Of a stretch of DNA of 51,652 nucleotides, positions 12,901 to 25,163 are shown piece after piece. The translations under genes were made by a program, and so were the position numbers. Position 1 is the stretch's first letter; every line of letters begins with the position of its first letter. The notes under the pieces were generated by a model that saw only the letters and a program-made list of their open reading frames with translations, did not search any database and had not been told where the DNA came from. The DNA is from Biscogniauxia marginata (taxonomy: Eukaryota > Ascomycota > Sordariomycetes > Xylariales > Xylariaceae): contig MU404226.1 in NCBI GenBank assembly GCA_022695795.1, positions 1-51,652 on the forward strand. Reading direction: 5' to 3'.

Positions 12901-13189
12901 ATTATATAAAATAAGATAATTACGATATATACTTAATAAAAAAGACTTTATAACTAAAATTTATCTTTAAATAAAACGAGTTAAGTTAATTATTCCTAGA
13001 ATTTCGTTATAAGCTTATTTTTAATATTTATTAAAAAAATAACACGAGGAAAGTCGTTATAAATTATAAATTTATTAATTTTATAATTATTAAATTTTAA
13101 TAGTTAATATATAATTAAGAAAAAGTTTTTAATATTATTATTCCAAGAGATTATAAAGTGTTTTTTTAAAAAGACGTTATATATAAACA

Positions 13190-13535
13190 AAGTTGTGATT
13201 TAGTTACTAATTAGTTATTAATAGCTTTAATTAAAACTAAATTAGTTAGTTAAGGCCTTGACTAAGACTAACTAGTAACTAGTTAAGCTTTTAAAAAAAT
13301 TATTTAAATTTAATTAATTATAATGTATTACACAAGCGAGGAGACGAAACAAGCTCGCGAACGAAATTTTATAGTTATTACACTTTTAATTATTAAAAAT
13401 CATTTGCGTTATATTGAAATTAATTAATAATTATTATTATTCGAACCGTTTTATTTAGCTTTATACTTTAAAAACCGAATATCTTTTTTATATTAAGTAT
13501 TCGGTTTTTTAAAGCGTGATTTATATTACTTAGTT
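13190..13535 (+). repeat. Direct copy of 3655-4070 (families Z and X junction)
   Basis: A family Z end (AAAGTTGTGATTTAGTTAC) is followed by the family X outer edge and hairpin, in the same order as 3655-4070 but with fewer RIP changes in places. The similarity stops near 13535, where an inverted family X copy begins. The arrangement is a direct repeat about 9.5 kb from its partner. Confidence 0.6.
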
Positions 13536-13539
13536 TATT

Positions 13540-15115
13540 ATATTTTCCGAGTTAAAACCCTTTAAAATTAAAATAAATAATAAATAATAAATAAAATTAA
13601 TTATAACTCCTTAAAATTTAAATTATTAAATACTTTTTTATTTATTATATAAATACGTGTATTATAATAAAATTAATTATATATATTATATCATTTTCGC
13701 TTAATTATTACTCTTTTTTAAGGCCTTCCTTTTTTATTATTAATTATAATATTATTTTTTTAATTTATAAAGTTACCTTTTTTTATATTAAATTATTTAT
13801 TTTTAGTTTTACGTTATTTATTAAAAACGAGTAGTTTTATTTCGTAAATATAATAACGATTTATTAAACTTTATAAATAGTTATTATATATTTATTTTAA
13901 AATATTAAAATATATAAAGTTAAAAAGTTAAAATTTATATAATAAATAATTAAATATATAAAGTATAATAATATTTTTTTATAGTAATAATCTTTAAAAT
14001 TAATAAAATAATAACTTTCGTAATTATTTAAAATTAAAAAATATATAGTTTTTTTTGTTTTTTTATATATATTTATAAAAATGTTTTATAAAGTTTATAT
14101 TAAGCTTATTTATAATTTAATTATTATTTAATATTATAATTTTACTTTTTAATAATAATAAGTTATTATAATATTACGAAGCGAAATGTTTTTTTAAGTT
14201 AAAATAATATATAACAATAAAAAGTAATTAATAATTTTTATAATTTTTATAATTATAATTTATTTTTAATTACTTTATTAAACTTATTATAATTGTTTAT
14301 GTCGTTTTATATTTATTATTATTATATTAATTTTAATAATTATTTCGATTATAAATTTTATTTCATTAAAATTATATATATATATATATATTTTAAATAT
14401 TATATTTCGTAATTATATTATTTTTAATATATATTTAGGTTTTTATAAAAAGCTTTTTAATAATTAATTTGTTTATTTAAACGCGTTTAAAAGGTTTTTT
14501 GTCGCTATATAAAATTAAAAACTTAGTTTTATTTAACGCGCCTCGCGTAATAAAATATTTATTATTTTAATAACGTAATAAAAACGATTTTTTTTTTCAT
14601 TATTTAAGTTAATAATACGTTAAACGATTATAACTTTTTCGTAAAATATAAATTTTCGGAAATTTAATATAACGGTTAATTATATAAATATATTTTTAAA
14701 TCGTTATCGTAATATAATATTAAAAACATTATAAAATTTTAATAATTAATAAAAACTAATATTTAAATAGTGTTATTTATAAATAATAATATAATTAATT
14801 TAAGTTTTAAATAGTATTTTCAGTTATTAAATTAAGTTAATTAATCTAAAAAAATCTAAAAAAAATAAAAAATAATAATAAATATATTAATTTTTGGTTA
14901 AGTAATATAAATCACGCTTTAAAAAATTAAATATTTAATATAAAAAAGGTATTTAATTTTTAAAGTGTAAAGTTAAATAAAACGATTCGAATAATAATTA
15001 TTATTAGTTAATTTCGATGTGACGTAAATAATTTTTAATAATTAAAAATGTAATAACTATGAAATTTCCTTCGCGAGCTTATTTTATTTACTCGCTTATA
15101 TAATACGTTATATAA
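13540..15115 (-). repeat. Repeat family X, long inverted copy
   Basis: Reverse-complement copy of family X. 14160-15115 matches 3840-4790, 13850-14160 matches 8230-8570, and 13600-13860 matches a second inverted copy at 15290-15500. With the plus-strand end at 13320-13535 it makes a head-to-head inverted arrangement. No coding capacity survives. Confidence 0.6.
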
Positions 15116-15289
15116 AATATATATATATTCTTTTTTAATTTCGATATAATATAAATTTTTAAAAAAGTTAAAATATTTATAATAACTTATAAAGTATCTT
15201 TATAATTTAATTATATTATAAATAAAGTTAAAAGTTTTCAAAAAAGTTTTTTATAAATATTATAAAGAATATTTTAATATTGATATATA

Positions 15290-15745
15290 AAGTGTTTTTA
15301 TTACGAAATAAAATTACTTATTTTTAATAAACGACATAAAATTAAAAATAAGTAATTATAAATAAAAGGACTATTTAATATAAAAAAAGTAGCTTTATAA
15401 ATTAAAAATTATTATTATTATTATTATTATTAATAAAAGGCCTTAAAGAGGTAATAATTAAACCAATTATAATACGTATATTTATATAATAAATAGAAAA
15501 GTATTTAGTAACTTAAATTTCGAGAAATTATAATTAATTTTATTTATACGTTAAAAAACTAAATACTTAATATAAAAAAGATATTTAATTTTTAAAGTAT
15601 AAAGTTAAATAAAATAGTTTAAATAATTATTATTATTAATTAATTTTAATGTGACGTAAATAATTTTTAATAATTAAAAGTGTAATAATTATAAAATTTC
15701 GTTTATAAGCTTGTTTTATTTACTTGTTTATATAGCATGTTAAGT
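15290..15745 (-). repeat. Repeat family X, second inverted copy
   Basis: Contains the family X hairpin region and outer edge (TGTGACGTAAATAATTTT, then AAGCTTGTTTTATTTACT) as in 14905-15110. More Cs have turned to T, which suggests an older or more heavily RIPped copy. Confidence 0.55.
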
Positions 15746-16330
15746 TTAAAAATTATTAAAGTTTAAATTTATATCTTATAAAACAATTTAATTTAACGTT
15801 AAATAATTTCATTTTAAATATATTTTTAAAAAATATAATAAATTATTTAATAATATTATAAAAAGTAAAATTTTAAGTTAATTATTTATTTTATAAACTT
15901 TTAAAAACTTTTTTTAAATAATTAAATAACTTTTTAACTTATTAACTTAAATTATAAACTTTATAAAATATAACATATAAATAAGTAAAGTAGTTATTAT
16001 ATTTAAAATTAAATAAAAAAAGCAATATTTACCGAGTTATTTATTATTTTAATTATTAAATAACTAAATTTAATATTTAGTCATTTCTTAGTTATTAATT
16101 AATTAACTTAATATTAATCACCCTTTTTAATTATTTAAAACTAAAGATCTATATTAAATTATAACTTTATTTATAAGTAATGTTAATAATAATTCTTATT
16201 AATAAAATGGTTTAATTATTTAAACTGATTTAACTAGTTTAATTGCGAAATGCGCTTTGTTAACTTTATATAATTTAACTATATCTTATTTACCTTTTTC
16301 TTTCGTTAAGGTTTGTAGTGCGAATAAAGA

Positions 16331-17638
16331 AACAAGGTAAAAATAGGCGTTTCGTAGTTTTCTCCTATTTAAGGCATTTTAACAAGCCGGAATTTAGCCG
16401 ATCCTTATAGCTTGCCCGCGATCTAAGAAAGCCATGTTGTTTCCATGCATTCCCTAGGTTGTCTGTCACGTGACTCTCGGCACTGAACAAGACAAGGCTC
16501 TATTCTTTTTGGTTAATTATCTCCTGTCAAGACGAGAAAAGACATTCCCAGCTTGGGCCATGCTCGTGTCTACCCTCGTCAGCTTGGTATATCTGACGTG
16601 AGATTTCGTTCCCTTAGATTTCTAAGCTCAGGAACTAGTAATGGTCGGTCACCCTTATTTCCGCACCGGCGCCAGCCGGGATGACCCCGTAGCCGCTGAC
16701 GATGGGAAGAAAGACAATGAAAGGAGAGAAGCTCAAGGATGGAAGTCATAATATTCTATGCTCATCACGTGCTCTCTTTGACGATTAGCGCGAGAATTTA
16801 CACCTAGTATATTCGCTATAGGATATAAATTGAGCCACCATTTCATTGGAACTGGCAAAGTGGTTTATAGGATGCAAGCACTGAATTGCTTGAAGAATTA
16901 GCAAAAAAGATAGCGGGAATTCTCTACTACAGCTACCGGTCTGACTGTGATGGTGGAGCGAGGTGGATTATCACGTGAGCCCCCGTAACTTCACCATTCA
17001 TCTTAACTATATAACTAACTACATAACTCACCCCATTATTATTCCTCGTTATATTAATTATTAATAATACTTTAATAATAATATAATTAATTTACTTATT
17101 ATATTATTAAATATAAAAACAATTTGAAAATATTAAAATTAATATATTTTTATTTTAAAATTTATTTTATTAATACATTTTTATTATTAAATATAAGTTT
17201 ATTTAAATTTTAAATTTCACGCTATATTATAAAGCACTTGGTATAAGTATAAGTAGTAATAAAGTTGCTGCGCGGGGAACTAGAACTATAGTCACTTTGA
17301 ATTCAACGCCTTATACATGCTAATTACCCCCTTGCCCTTTTAAAACGCACGCACCTGTATTGTATCTATCAACCTCTTACACCGCAACCCAGGTTCTAGG
17401 ACCTCGGCCCTGACACGTCAGCCCGTCATTGCTACCTCGCATCGGGTTGCGTGATCGGCGGCACCTCGCTGAGTTCTGCATGAACCACGTGTGGTATTGC
17501 AGTTATATAAGTTGCCCCGGATAAGACTTTTAACAGCTGTTTTGAAATCCTTTTAATATTCTTACCGGAGCTCTCACAGCAGAATATTAAATCGCCTTGA
17601 GGACTCCTGTCGTATAAACCCCCACCCCCCTTCTCAGT
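16331..17638. other. MFS upstream region with CACGTG sites
   Basis: Balanced DNA from about 16330 to 17030, then a short AT-rich patch (17040-17220), then balanced again to the MFS start. CACGTG occurs at 16467, 16766, 16972 and 17486; the first lies in the full palindrome GTCACGTGAC. I see no ORF with a recognisable product. The minus-strand frame at 17432-17731 overlaps the MFS start and looks like chance. This is likely promoter sequence for the transporter. Confidence 0.4.
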
Positions 17639-19137
17639 ATGAAGCCTCCACAAAGTGCCACCTTCACAAAAGTCCAAGAGGGACCGGACCAAGTAGAGAC
17701 CTCTACAGCCATCGCGGAAACAGTGATCCAAGACGTTGGGGAATTACTGCCTCAATTGCCGCAGACAACCACGGACCAAGAAATGAGCGCCAGCGCTTGG
17801 CTCTCTGTCGTTGGAGCCTTCCTGTTCCTCTTCCCAAGTTATGGTGGGTGCATCTTGCTCGTTGTAAATAGCCTTCCAGAAACCTGATTGTGACAATACA
17901 GGTTTTATACAATCAATCGGCAATATTCAATCCTACCTAGAACTCAATCAGCTGTCAGCATATACTTCGCGAGATGTAGGCTGGATTGTTGGTGTTTTCA
18001 CTTCTCTAGCATTGTTGTTCGGCATCCAAATTGGACCGCTCTTTGACGTATACGGCCCCAAAATTCTTGGTCCGGTCGGTTGTGCGATATATATCCCCGT
18101 CTTCTTCGTGCTCGCAGAATGCACGAAATACTGGCACTTCATGCTCGTCCTCGGTGTTTGGGGCGGAATCGGAGCCGCTATACTTTCCACGGTTGGTGTT
18201 GCCATCGTAGGCAAACTATTCATCCGCCGCCGAGGTCTTGCTATGGGTGTAGCTCTTTCTGGGTCTACTATCGGTGCTATAGTTATGTCGTTGTTGTTGC
18301 GAGACCTATTCCCAAAACTGGGATGGACTCGATCTATTAGGATCCTCGCCTTTATAATCTCAGCTGTGACAATCGGAGGTATGTTCTGCTTACAACAACC
18401 GCTCCCGAGAAGGGAGTCGCTTCCCGGGAGGCATCATCGCCCAATGGCCGTCTTGGATTTCAGGGCTTTGAAAAGTGGTACTTTTATTTTTGTAACCATT
18501 GGGCTTTCAGCGCTCGAGTTTGCTATCTTCGGAGTTTACTCACTCCTCCCGGCCTACGCTTCAAAAGCCGGCCTAGGCACTGACGTTGGTTTCATGTTGC
18601 TTGCCATTGTCAATGCTACAGGAACTGCCGGTCGATGCCTCCCAGGGCTAGCTGGTGACTTCTTCGGTCACTTCAACGTTCTCCTCTGCATGATTCTATG
18701 CACTGCAGTTCTCACAGCAGCCATCTTAGTGCCCTTTGGGACCTCCTTGGCCGTTTTATATACTTTCTCTGCGCTTTGGGGCTTTGGAAGCGGTTCTTTC
18801 ATCTCGCTAGCCCCAGTATGCATGGGGAAAACGTGCGACACAGAAGAATATGGAAGATACTTCGGTATGCCATGCACATATTAGTCCCTATTCTCTCCAA
18901 TCCTTAGTGCCTATTGAAGCCGACACAGCTAACAGTATGACAGGGACCATGTATTTTTTCGTCAGTTTCGCTTTGCTACTGGCAAGTCCTCTGGGTGGGC
19001 AAATGCTCCAAACGTTTGGAACCCAAGCTTTGGCTTGCCTTTACGTGGCTGTGGTTGTGCTTGGTGGGGTTTGCTTCTTTTTGGCCAGGCAGCTGTTGTT
19101 TGGATTGCGAAGTTTTAGGCTTAAAGTCATAATCTAA
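17639..19137 (+). CDS. MFS transporter, monocarboxylate-porter-like
   Basis: A predicted 12-TM major facilitator superfamily permease of the plasma membrane, resembling fungal monocarboxylate-transporter-like (MCT/MCH) proteins. The model is 17639..17843, 17902..18864, 18944..19137, giving 453 aa. Intron 1 (58 nt) runs GTGGGT to CAG; intron 2 (79 nt) runs GTATGC to CAG, and both restore frame exactly. A roughly 45-residue cytosolic N-terminus precedes TM1 (AWLSVVGAFLFLFPSYG). Other visible family blocks are SRDVGWIVGVFTSLALLFG, GVWGGIGAAILSTVG, a central loop rich in Arg/Pro (about 228-245) and the late TM block TMYFFVSFALLLASPLGG. Substrate cannot be read from sequence; members carry monocarboxylates, vitamins or secondary metabolites. 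It is the first gene of the plus-strand island and may export or import an island product (inference). Confidence 0.88.
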
Positions 19138-20175
19138 GGTGTCTAAGTTTGGTGTGATGAAAATATGTGCGTTAAGAAGATGAGGAAATAAGGACGGGTA
19201 GGAAGTCCCTAAGACCCAGGACTATTTACTACCGTTGTAACATTGGGTTGAGTCTACTGAGACGACGACCGAAGTGGAATTACACCTTCAAGAGTCATGG
19301 CTACTGCGTTGAGGAAATTTCAGAATGAATAGCTTCTTCACACTAAAATATCTCTTAAGACCCCGAAGACCGACCCCCTGGATACTAGATCAACTCTTCA
19401 AATTAGCTATCGGTGAGGAGTTAGAATTATATCTAGCTACAGGGGTATGTGTTGTAGTCCTTTAATACGAAATAACAAAGGGATCCATCGTTAGGTTACC
19501 TATTATGCTATCATGGTATATCTGTCGGTCACTAGTTGGATAATACCCAGGCCCTCCTCGCCACCGCATCATATACTATGGACAAAATAACACAAGCGGC
19601 AACCTCGCTAGGAGTTGGCGGGGCTTACAAGGACTTATTCTGGGGCTCGAACCCTGGCCTGGCCGCAGCCCCCAGTCGGTCGACTGCCCTGCTTTCCCCA
19701 GACAATTGATGCACTATCTTGGAGTTAAACCCGCTGCTCTTTGAGGGGTACCGGAGCATCTCTCCGGCTCGGTTCCCGGCCTGCAGGTCCCCCCCCGGTG
19801 TGCGCGCTACTACTAGTATATGACTAATGCTGGTGGATGCTGGTGGCCGGGCCCCTCCAATCCAATGGAAGAGATGCTATCTATCATTTGAGGGACCCAT
19901 GTATTGCAGATCAGGCGATGCAAAACAGCTGGTTGCATGTATAAAGTATAGTATCTCAGGTAGCTGTAGTTCTAGTCATCCGCACAACGACTACTCTATT
20001 ATCTAAGCCTATACTGGGCATGGTTGCAATACCTACCTACCTACCTAGGTGGGCACCGCATCATTCCCTTATCTTACGCACCAACATCTCTTACTAATAA
20101 GTAGATTAATAGGGCTCTGGCACCATAATCCACCGCCTTGCGTTAATAGTGCGGTACACCATTGTTAAAGCTTAT
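19138..20175. other. intergenic, no gene seen
   Basis: Balanced-composition DNA with no coding frame I can support. It contains a short CCTACCTACCTACC microsatellite near 20030-20047 and a dyad at 19751-19767 listed separately. A B-box-like word on the minus strand near 19650 is discussed under rejected items. Confidence 0.4.
19751..19767. promoter_or_regulatory. CGG-N9-CCG dyad, possible Zn2Cys6 site
   Basis: CCGGAG, five bases, then CTCCGG form a perfect 6-bp inverted repeat holding CGG-N9-CCG, the type of inverted CGG pair bound by Gal4-family regulators. It lies between the MFS gene and the bZIP gene. Function is only inferred from the pattern. Confidence 0.2.
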
Positions 20176-20860
20176 TTGTGAGATGCGCGGAGTAAACTTT
20201 CAAGTGGTTAATTACATGTTATTAGCTTATTAAAACTTTAAAGATAAGAGTATATTTTCACTGTAAACTAAACATAAAAAAGATAGGTTTTAAGGTGGTT
20301 AATTATAGGAAAAGTTAACGAAACGTAAACGCGAATAAAACTACTTTAATCCGGTTAATTACTTTAAAATATAATATATTTATAATAATTTATATATATA
20401 AAATAAAAAGATAAAAATCTTACTTTTAAATCTTTTTTTCTTTTTTTCTTTTTTCTTTATATTTTATAATAATTAAACATTAAATAAATAATATTAAAAT
20501 TTTAATAAATTAAAATAATAAATAATAATTTATTATTTTTAAAATTTTAAATTATAATATAAATAAAAATATAATAAAAATTTCGTTTAATAATTATAAT
20601 GATTAATTTAAAATTAACTTTATAATTTAAGTTTATATATAATTATAATAATTAACATTATAATAAGTTTAAAAATTAATTTATATTTAAATAATATATT
20701 TAAATTTATTTATAATTATATTAAAAATAAATAAATACCATTTATTTTAATAATATTTTCTTTTATTAAGTTATAATTATTTACTTTTTAAATAGTATGT
20801 TATATATAAACTATATTTTATTAACCTTTAATTAATTTGGTAATTCTTCCCACTTTAATT
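20176..20860. repeat. Small RIP-degraded repeat relic
   Basis: An AT-rich island about 680 bp long with sharp edges. Its left part (20254-20340) matches family B at 3478-3565. The rest is TpA-rich and open-frame free. It splits the gene island between the transporter and the bZIP gene. Confidence 0.6.
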
Positions 20861-21487
20861 AAAGGTGGCGCTTACGCTTACAATAAAAGCCTTTTGCTCA
20901 CCCGGAGTTTTACCGAGGACATGGACTTATTGCAGTAATTTTGGACTGCTTCTAGACCCCCTCTAAACGGAAGGCATATCTTAACTACTCATTGGTAGAT
21001 CATACTGGTTTGTGCCATGAACATTGGACGGCATCGGATTGCCAAGAGGAACTATTGTCAGAAACAAGCGGTAGGTACCTGACGGTTTATGCACCAGAGA
21101 CATGCCGTGCTGCACCTTGCAGGATAGCGAATGGCTTGATTTTACGTACAGCAGGTCTTTATTTTTTCTTGTTTTCTCTGTCTCTCTCTCTTCTGGAATT
21201 CGAAGTGTGCCTCAATGCCTACGAATTGTTGAGCCCTCACTGTCCTAAAAACCATCATAAAACACAACTGTCTGGTCATTTAGGTGGCTTCCTTCTACAC
21301 GCACCTTTAAATCCAGGCAATCGTAAGTAAGCTCCGCCTTTACGACTTCTACTAAATTTATAGCGGGAACTAAAACCCCCTATATTTAGACTTTATATTA
21401 TTGAAGTATCACTTGCGGGCCCGGACAGTGAGCCATATCCAGTGCACCTCTCTTACGCCGCTAGGTACATTCCATTAGGATTTTAGG
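20861..21487. other. bZIP upstream region
   Basis: Balanced sequence leading into the bZIP gene. An open frame at 20992-21330 has only a TTG start and low-complexity Leu/Ser stretches from a CT-rich tract (21170-21200), so I do not call it. It is probably the promoter and 5' leader. Confidence 0.4.
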
Positions 21488-22654
21488 ATGGAAGAAGATT
21501 GGACTGGTGTAAAAGACATGTCGGAACGGAAAAAGATACAGAATCGTCTCGCCCAACGCAAGCACAGTAAGGAAATCTGATTTTCGTGATAAATCTAATC
21601 TCTAACATATTCAGGACGCAAAATTCAGAAGCAAGCCCAAAGTTCAAGAGACATTACTATGCCGAGAGCCCATCCAAGCATATCTGGCCTGACTCCAGAT
21701 GATCAGTCTCACCCTCCATATTCATTAGATTCTTCGAACAACACGGGCTCGGCGATCCTGGGCGGTGGAGCACAATCTTTTTATGATATCGAAGAGGCAG
21801 GAGTCATGAATTGGTCGCCTGTCACAAATGCTTCCACGCCGCCGGATCCGATGGGCTCGCTATGGAGTGAAGATAATGATATAATTGGAACCCAAGACAA
21901 CGATCAGGAGAACTCAGGTCCCCCGAAATTTCTCGAGCCTTGGATTGATAGGAATCCTGCCAGCCTACCCATAAGACAAGGACTAAATGGCCAGCGTATG
22001 AACGAACAACCTCATTTTGATCGTGTACCCGCCGAAGCCTATCAGTTACCCATGTGGGCAATGGCGCAGCCGGAAAATAGCCATTGGCAGCACCGCCAAT
22101 CGTTAGGCAGAAGCAGCTTAAGTCACTATCGTGCCTTGCCATCGCAGGTTTCGGAGCAACTTAGCAATACCAGTCAATGCTCTGAGTGTGGGGGTCAGCA
22201 GCGCCGGAGGGGCTTATCCTTGGATATATCTGCCCCTACCACGAACACGAGCCGGATACTATCGTCTCCGGCTTCCGGCACAATGGGCTCAGATGGGAAT
22301 GTATCAGACACGAGACAAAACAGTGAATTTGAATTACTTCGAGAACATGGAATTGACCTAGAGCGAATCATTTCGTCTACGGGCTCTATGCGACAAAGTT
22401 CAACGGCGCCATCTCATCTGTTGCAGCACCGAGGGTCGAACCGTCAGACTCCCGAACGGATTACTAATCACAATTCCGGTCTTCATCGAGGCCCAAGTCG
22501 CCCGGAGGTGTTAGAGATAGAGCCAGATGGTTTCAATGAAAGGGGAGCCAGAAGTCCCGATCCAAGAATAACTAAAGTAGTGGTGGTTTATTTGCAGGAA
22601 ACTCCGGCAAATTATGAGACGCATTCGCTGCCAGTCAGACAAAAGTTGGTATAA
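21488..22654 (+). CDS. bZIP-type transcription factor
   Basis: Model 21488..21566, 21615..22654, giving 372 aa. A 48-nt intron (GTAAGG to CAG) splits the basic region, a common intron position in fungal bZIP genes. The spliced N-terminus reads SERKKIQNRLAQRKHRRKIQ, with the conserved N-x-x-A-Q-R-K/R motif of the AP-1-like DNA-binding helix at about residues 22-28. The start is the ATG just before EEDWTGV, as in related fungal proteins. No long leucine heptad follows; the rest is Ser/Pro/Gln-rich and probably disordered, with one CSECGGQQRRR patch. The short or missing zipper means dimerisation may differ from classic bZIPs. The gene lies in the plus-strand island next to CACGTG palindromes (22903, 23234), and ACGT-core palindromes are typical bZIP targets. 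It may regulate the island (inference). The C-terminal end could hide another intron. Confidence 0.8.
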
Positions 22655-25163
22655 AAGAGATTTTCGCCTTATGAATGGATACCGTTGGCAAACATTATGT
22701 ACGTATAAGGCATAGGTGTGTGCTGAACGGCTTAGGCATGGCGTTTAGCCGTGATCCTTACTTATTTAAATCAGTCTGTCATGGGACACCCAGTACGGGC
22801 GTAGGCAATAATGTAGTTAGTTGTTCTGCGGAGGACTAGAACTATAGCTACCTGAAATATTGTAACCTATACATACAAGCAGCCTTGCTGTTCATCAAAG
22901 GGCACGTGCCGCTTTGTAGCACCTGATATGCGACATAATGAATTTGTTTACGGCTGGAGGACGGAAATCTATCTACTTAAGTGACATATAGGGACGTCTG
23001 GAGTACCGAAGCAGAGCTAGAGTTTCGCGTGACATAAGAAATCCTCCACAACCTACCGTTGCATTGCCTATAATCGTTAACTCATTCCGCGTCGCGGAGA
23101 AGTGACTTCGAAGGTGTCAAGTGACAAGGCTTACTAATGCCACTCCATAAGTGGGTAGTAAACCTACAGGTATTCAGGGATGATTGTAGTTAATATCAAG
23201 TTAAGTCTTATAGCCAGACACTAGCCATTGCGCCACGTGGCCCCTGATCTATAACAGTCATATAAAAGCATTATCTCATTCTACGAAAACCGTTGCCATT
23301 GAGGCTTTGGCTTATGCAGTCCTTGGTTTGCCTTTTTCAGGATTGCATCTAGCTTTAACAACTTATTAGCATCATTCAGGGTCATGCCTGATGTCAATGG
23401 CAGAACGCAAGAAATTATGATGACTGAAATGTAGTAGTCTCCTAATGCCATGCCCATCTCCCCAAACAGTGACCTAGGCTTGCAAATAGCATTGAAGGAC
23501 AAATGGCACTCAACCAGTCAAACTGTGAGTTCGAGACCGGTCCCTCAACATTGCTGAAGGCTAGGAACCAATCAAATCCGAACTGCGGTTCGCGACCCTT
23601 TGCAAGCTGCGGGGCAAATCGTACTTACCTACCTATAAGGTGACAGGTTGATCTTTTTCTATTTATAGAGGGTCTGTTTCGCCAACGAGATTGGGGGGGG
23701 GGGGCTAGATCAACTTATGCATCCTTGCAGCAGGACAAGGGACAATGACAACCGTTTTAAAAGCAATTATTCTCACCTTTTTATTATTATTATTATAATT
23801 ATAACAAATTATGACAAATTATTTTATACATCGATAAATTATCATGACATATCAACTTTAAAAGATCTACTATTATATTGAGAACTGTCATGCTAGTATT
23901 AGTAAAGGGCAACTTGCAAGGGATTATTAAGGAACTTCAAGCGATGACTTCAAAGTTATTCGTTGGTGAGAGCGTAGAACCAGGCCCGTAATGGCCGCAG
24001 AACTTGCTCACCAAGTTCCTTCCCGTTTGGGGGGTTCGGCTTGGCTTTGTCAGAAATTAGCTAAGAAGTTTCTCAAATCTCGATTATATTCTATTCTATA
24101 AACGCGTTGATGATCATTTGATAACTTTCGTCTAATAATTGCCCGCCTACATGACGTACCCGGCCCTGTCGAGTTCACATTATACTAACCACGTTCTAAC
24201 CTTCAAGTGACTCCCTTAGCTATGCTAGCCGTCGATCCCTTAGAAGGGCCAGTCCCTCATTGGAGGACTAAACAAGGACGGTGCTGTTGTGTCATCGAGG
24301 AATTAGCACCGAGGATGACTGTTTACGTGGCAAGGAGGGAGCATGACAGGGTGGGGATTATCTTGAAGTAACGTAAACTCGTCCAGTTTGATCTGCTTAG
24401 TTATGGAAGTTTTTAGCAAGCTTACTTCTCTCTACGTAGTAGGTGCCTTGTGGCAATACTGAGAGGTTGGGCTAGAGGAACGGGTCTCAAGGGATATATT
24501 TGTGGATGAATATGCAACCTTGCTCTGCATTTCCCAAAGAGGCTCAAGCTCCTAGAGCTATAGCGGCGGGAACTCCCGTGCGAGTCAGCAGCATTTAATC
24601 CTTGTCTGCATTGAATCTAACAAGCCTCTACTTCTACTGATATGGTCCAGTCTGACTCCCGCATCATGCTTGCTATGCATCGGTGTAGCCCCGATCCCCC
24701 CGCGATTCCCCGACCACACCAACGCCGGTCAGAATGCCGATTTCAGTCAGGCGGACAGGGCAACAACAGTATTGACCATGCATCGTGGCTCTCGATAGTA
24801 GAAGATTCCCTTGGGGTAAATTGGGCGGGCCTATAGGACAGTAGAAGAGGTCATGCCCCACTAATATATGTCAGATTGAGGCCGGTCTGGAGTTGGTAGA
24901 ATCCCTTTTCGCCTAATAAGTGAGTCTTTGGACTCCTGCTGTGGTGTGGATTTGAACAAAATGCTACTATCCATACATCGAGTTCCACTCTTTGATATGA
25001 CCAAGATCAGTGACGGAGCACAGCGTACTACTTTCCAACTCGAAGGTTGTGCATATTTACGACTGCTAAAGGATACACTTCAGTCATTCTTGCTGATGAA
25101 AATAGTTCATAAATCAAGAACGTGGGATCTAGATTAGCAACTTTACACACGATACTTTTAACG
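22655..25163. other. 2.5-kb intergenic region, no supported gene
   Basis: Balanced composition with no frame carrying a recognisable domain. Small ORFs at 23281-23502 (minus, 73 codons) and 24928-25137 (plus, 69 codons) have real ATGs but no family resemblance. The latter ends 26 bp before the kinase start, so it may be an upstream ORF or chance. Visible sites: CACGTG palindromes at 22901-22910 and 23232-23241, a G12 run at 23693-23704, and a motif at 22820-22851 shared with 17264-17294. Confidence 0.4.

Larger units (their letters stand above)
3655..16330. repeat. 12.7-kb AT-rich RIP block of nested degraded transposons
   Basis: The block is dominated by TpA-rich sequence in which CpA and TpG are scarce, the expected end state of RIP. 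No long open frame with real protein composition survives. The open frames near 5351 and 9334 are low-complexity Phe/Ile/Leu/Asn translations of AT-rich DNA. I can recognise repeated families (listed separately), a possible reverse-transcriptase relic near 9760, a tRNA-like stretch near 8000 and small GC-richer remnants at about 4825-4920 and 7180-7210. The block is probably heterochromatic; that is inference. Confidence 0.85.

Noticed and set aside
19630..19700. Minus-strand tRNA-like T-arm (GGGTTCGAGCCC)
   Set aside because: The T-arm word is good, but no acceptor stem, D-arm or anticodon arm of the right spacing pairs around it.
20992..21330. 112-codon ORF
   Set aside because: No in-frame ATG (TTG only); it crosses a CT-rich microsatellite and has no domain.
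24673..24861. Overlapping ORFs on both strands near 24640-24861
   Set aside because: Mutually antisense short frames with no family resemblance.
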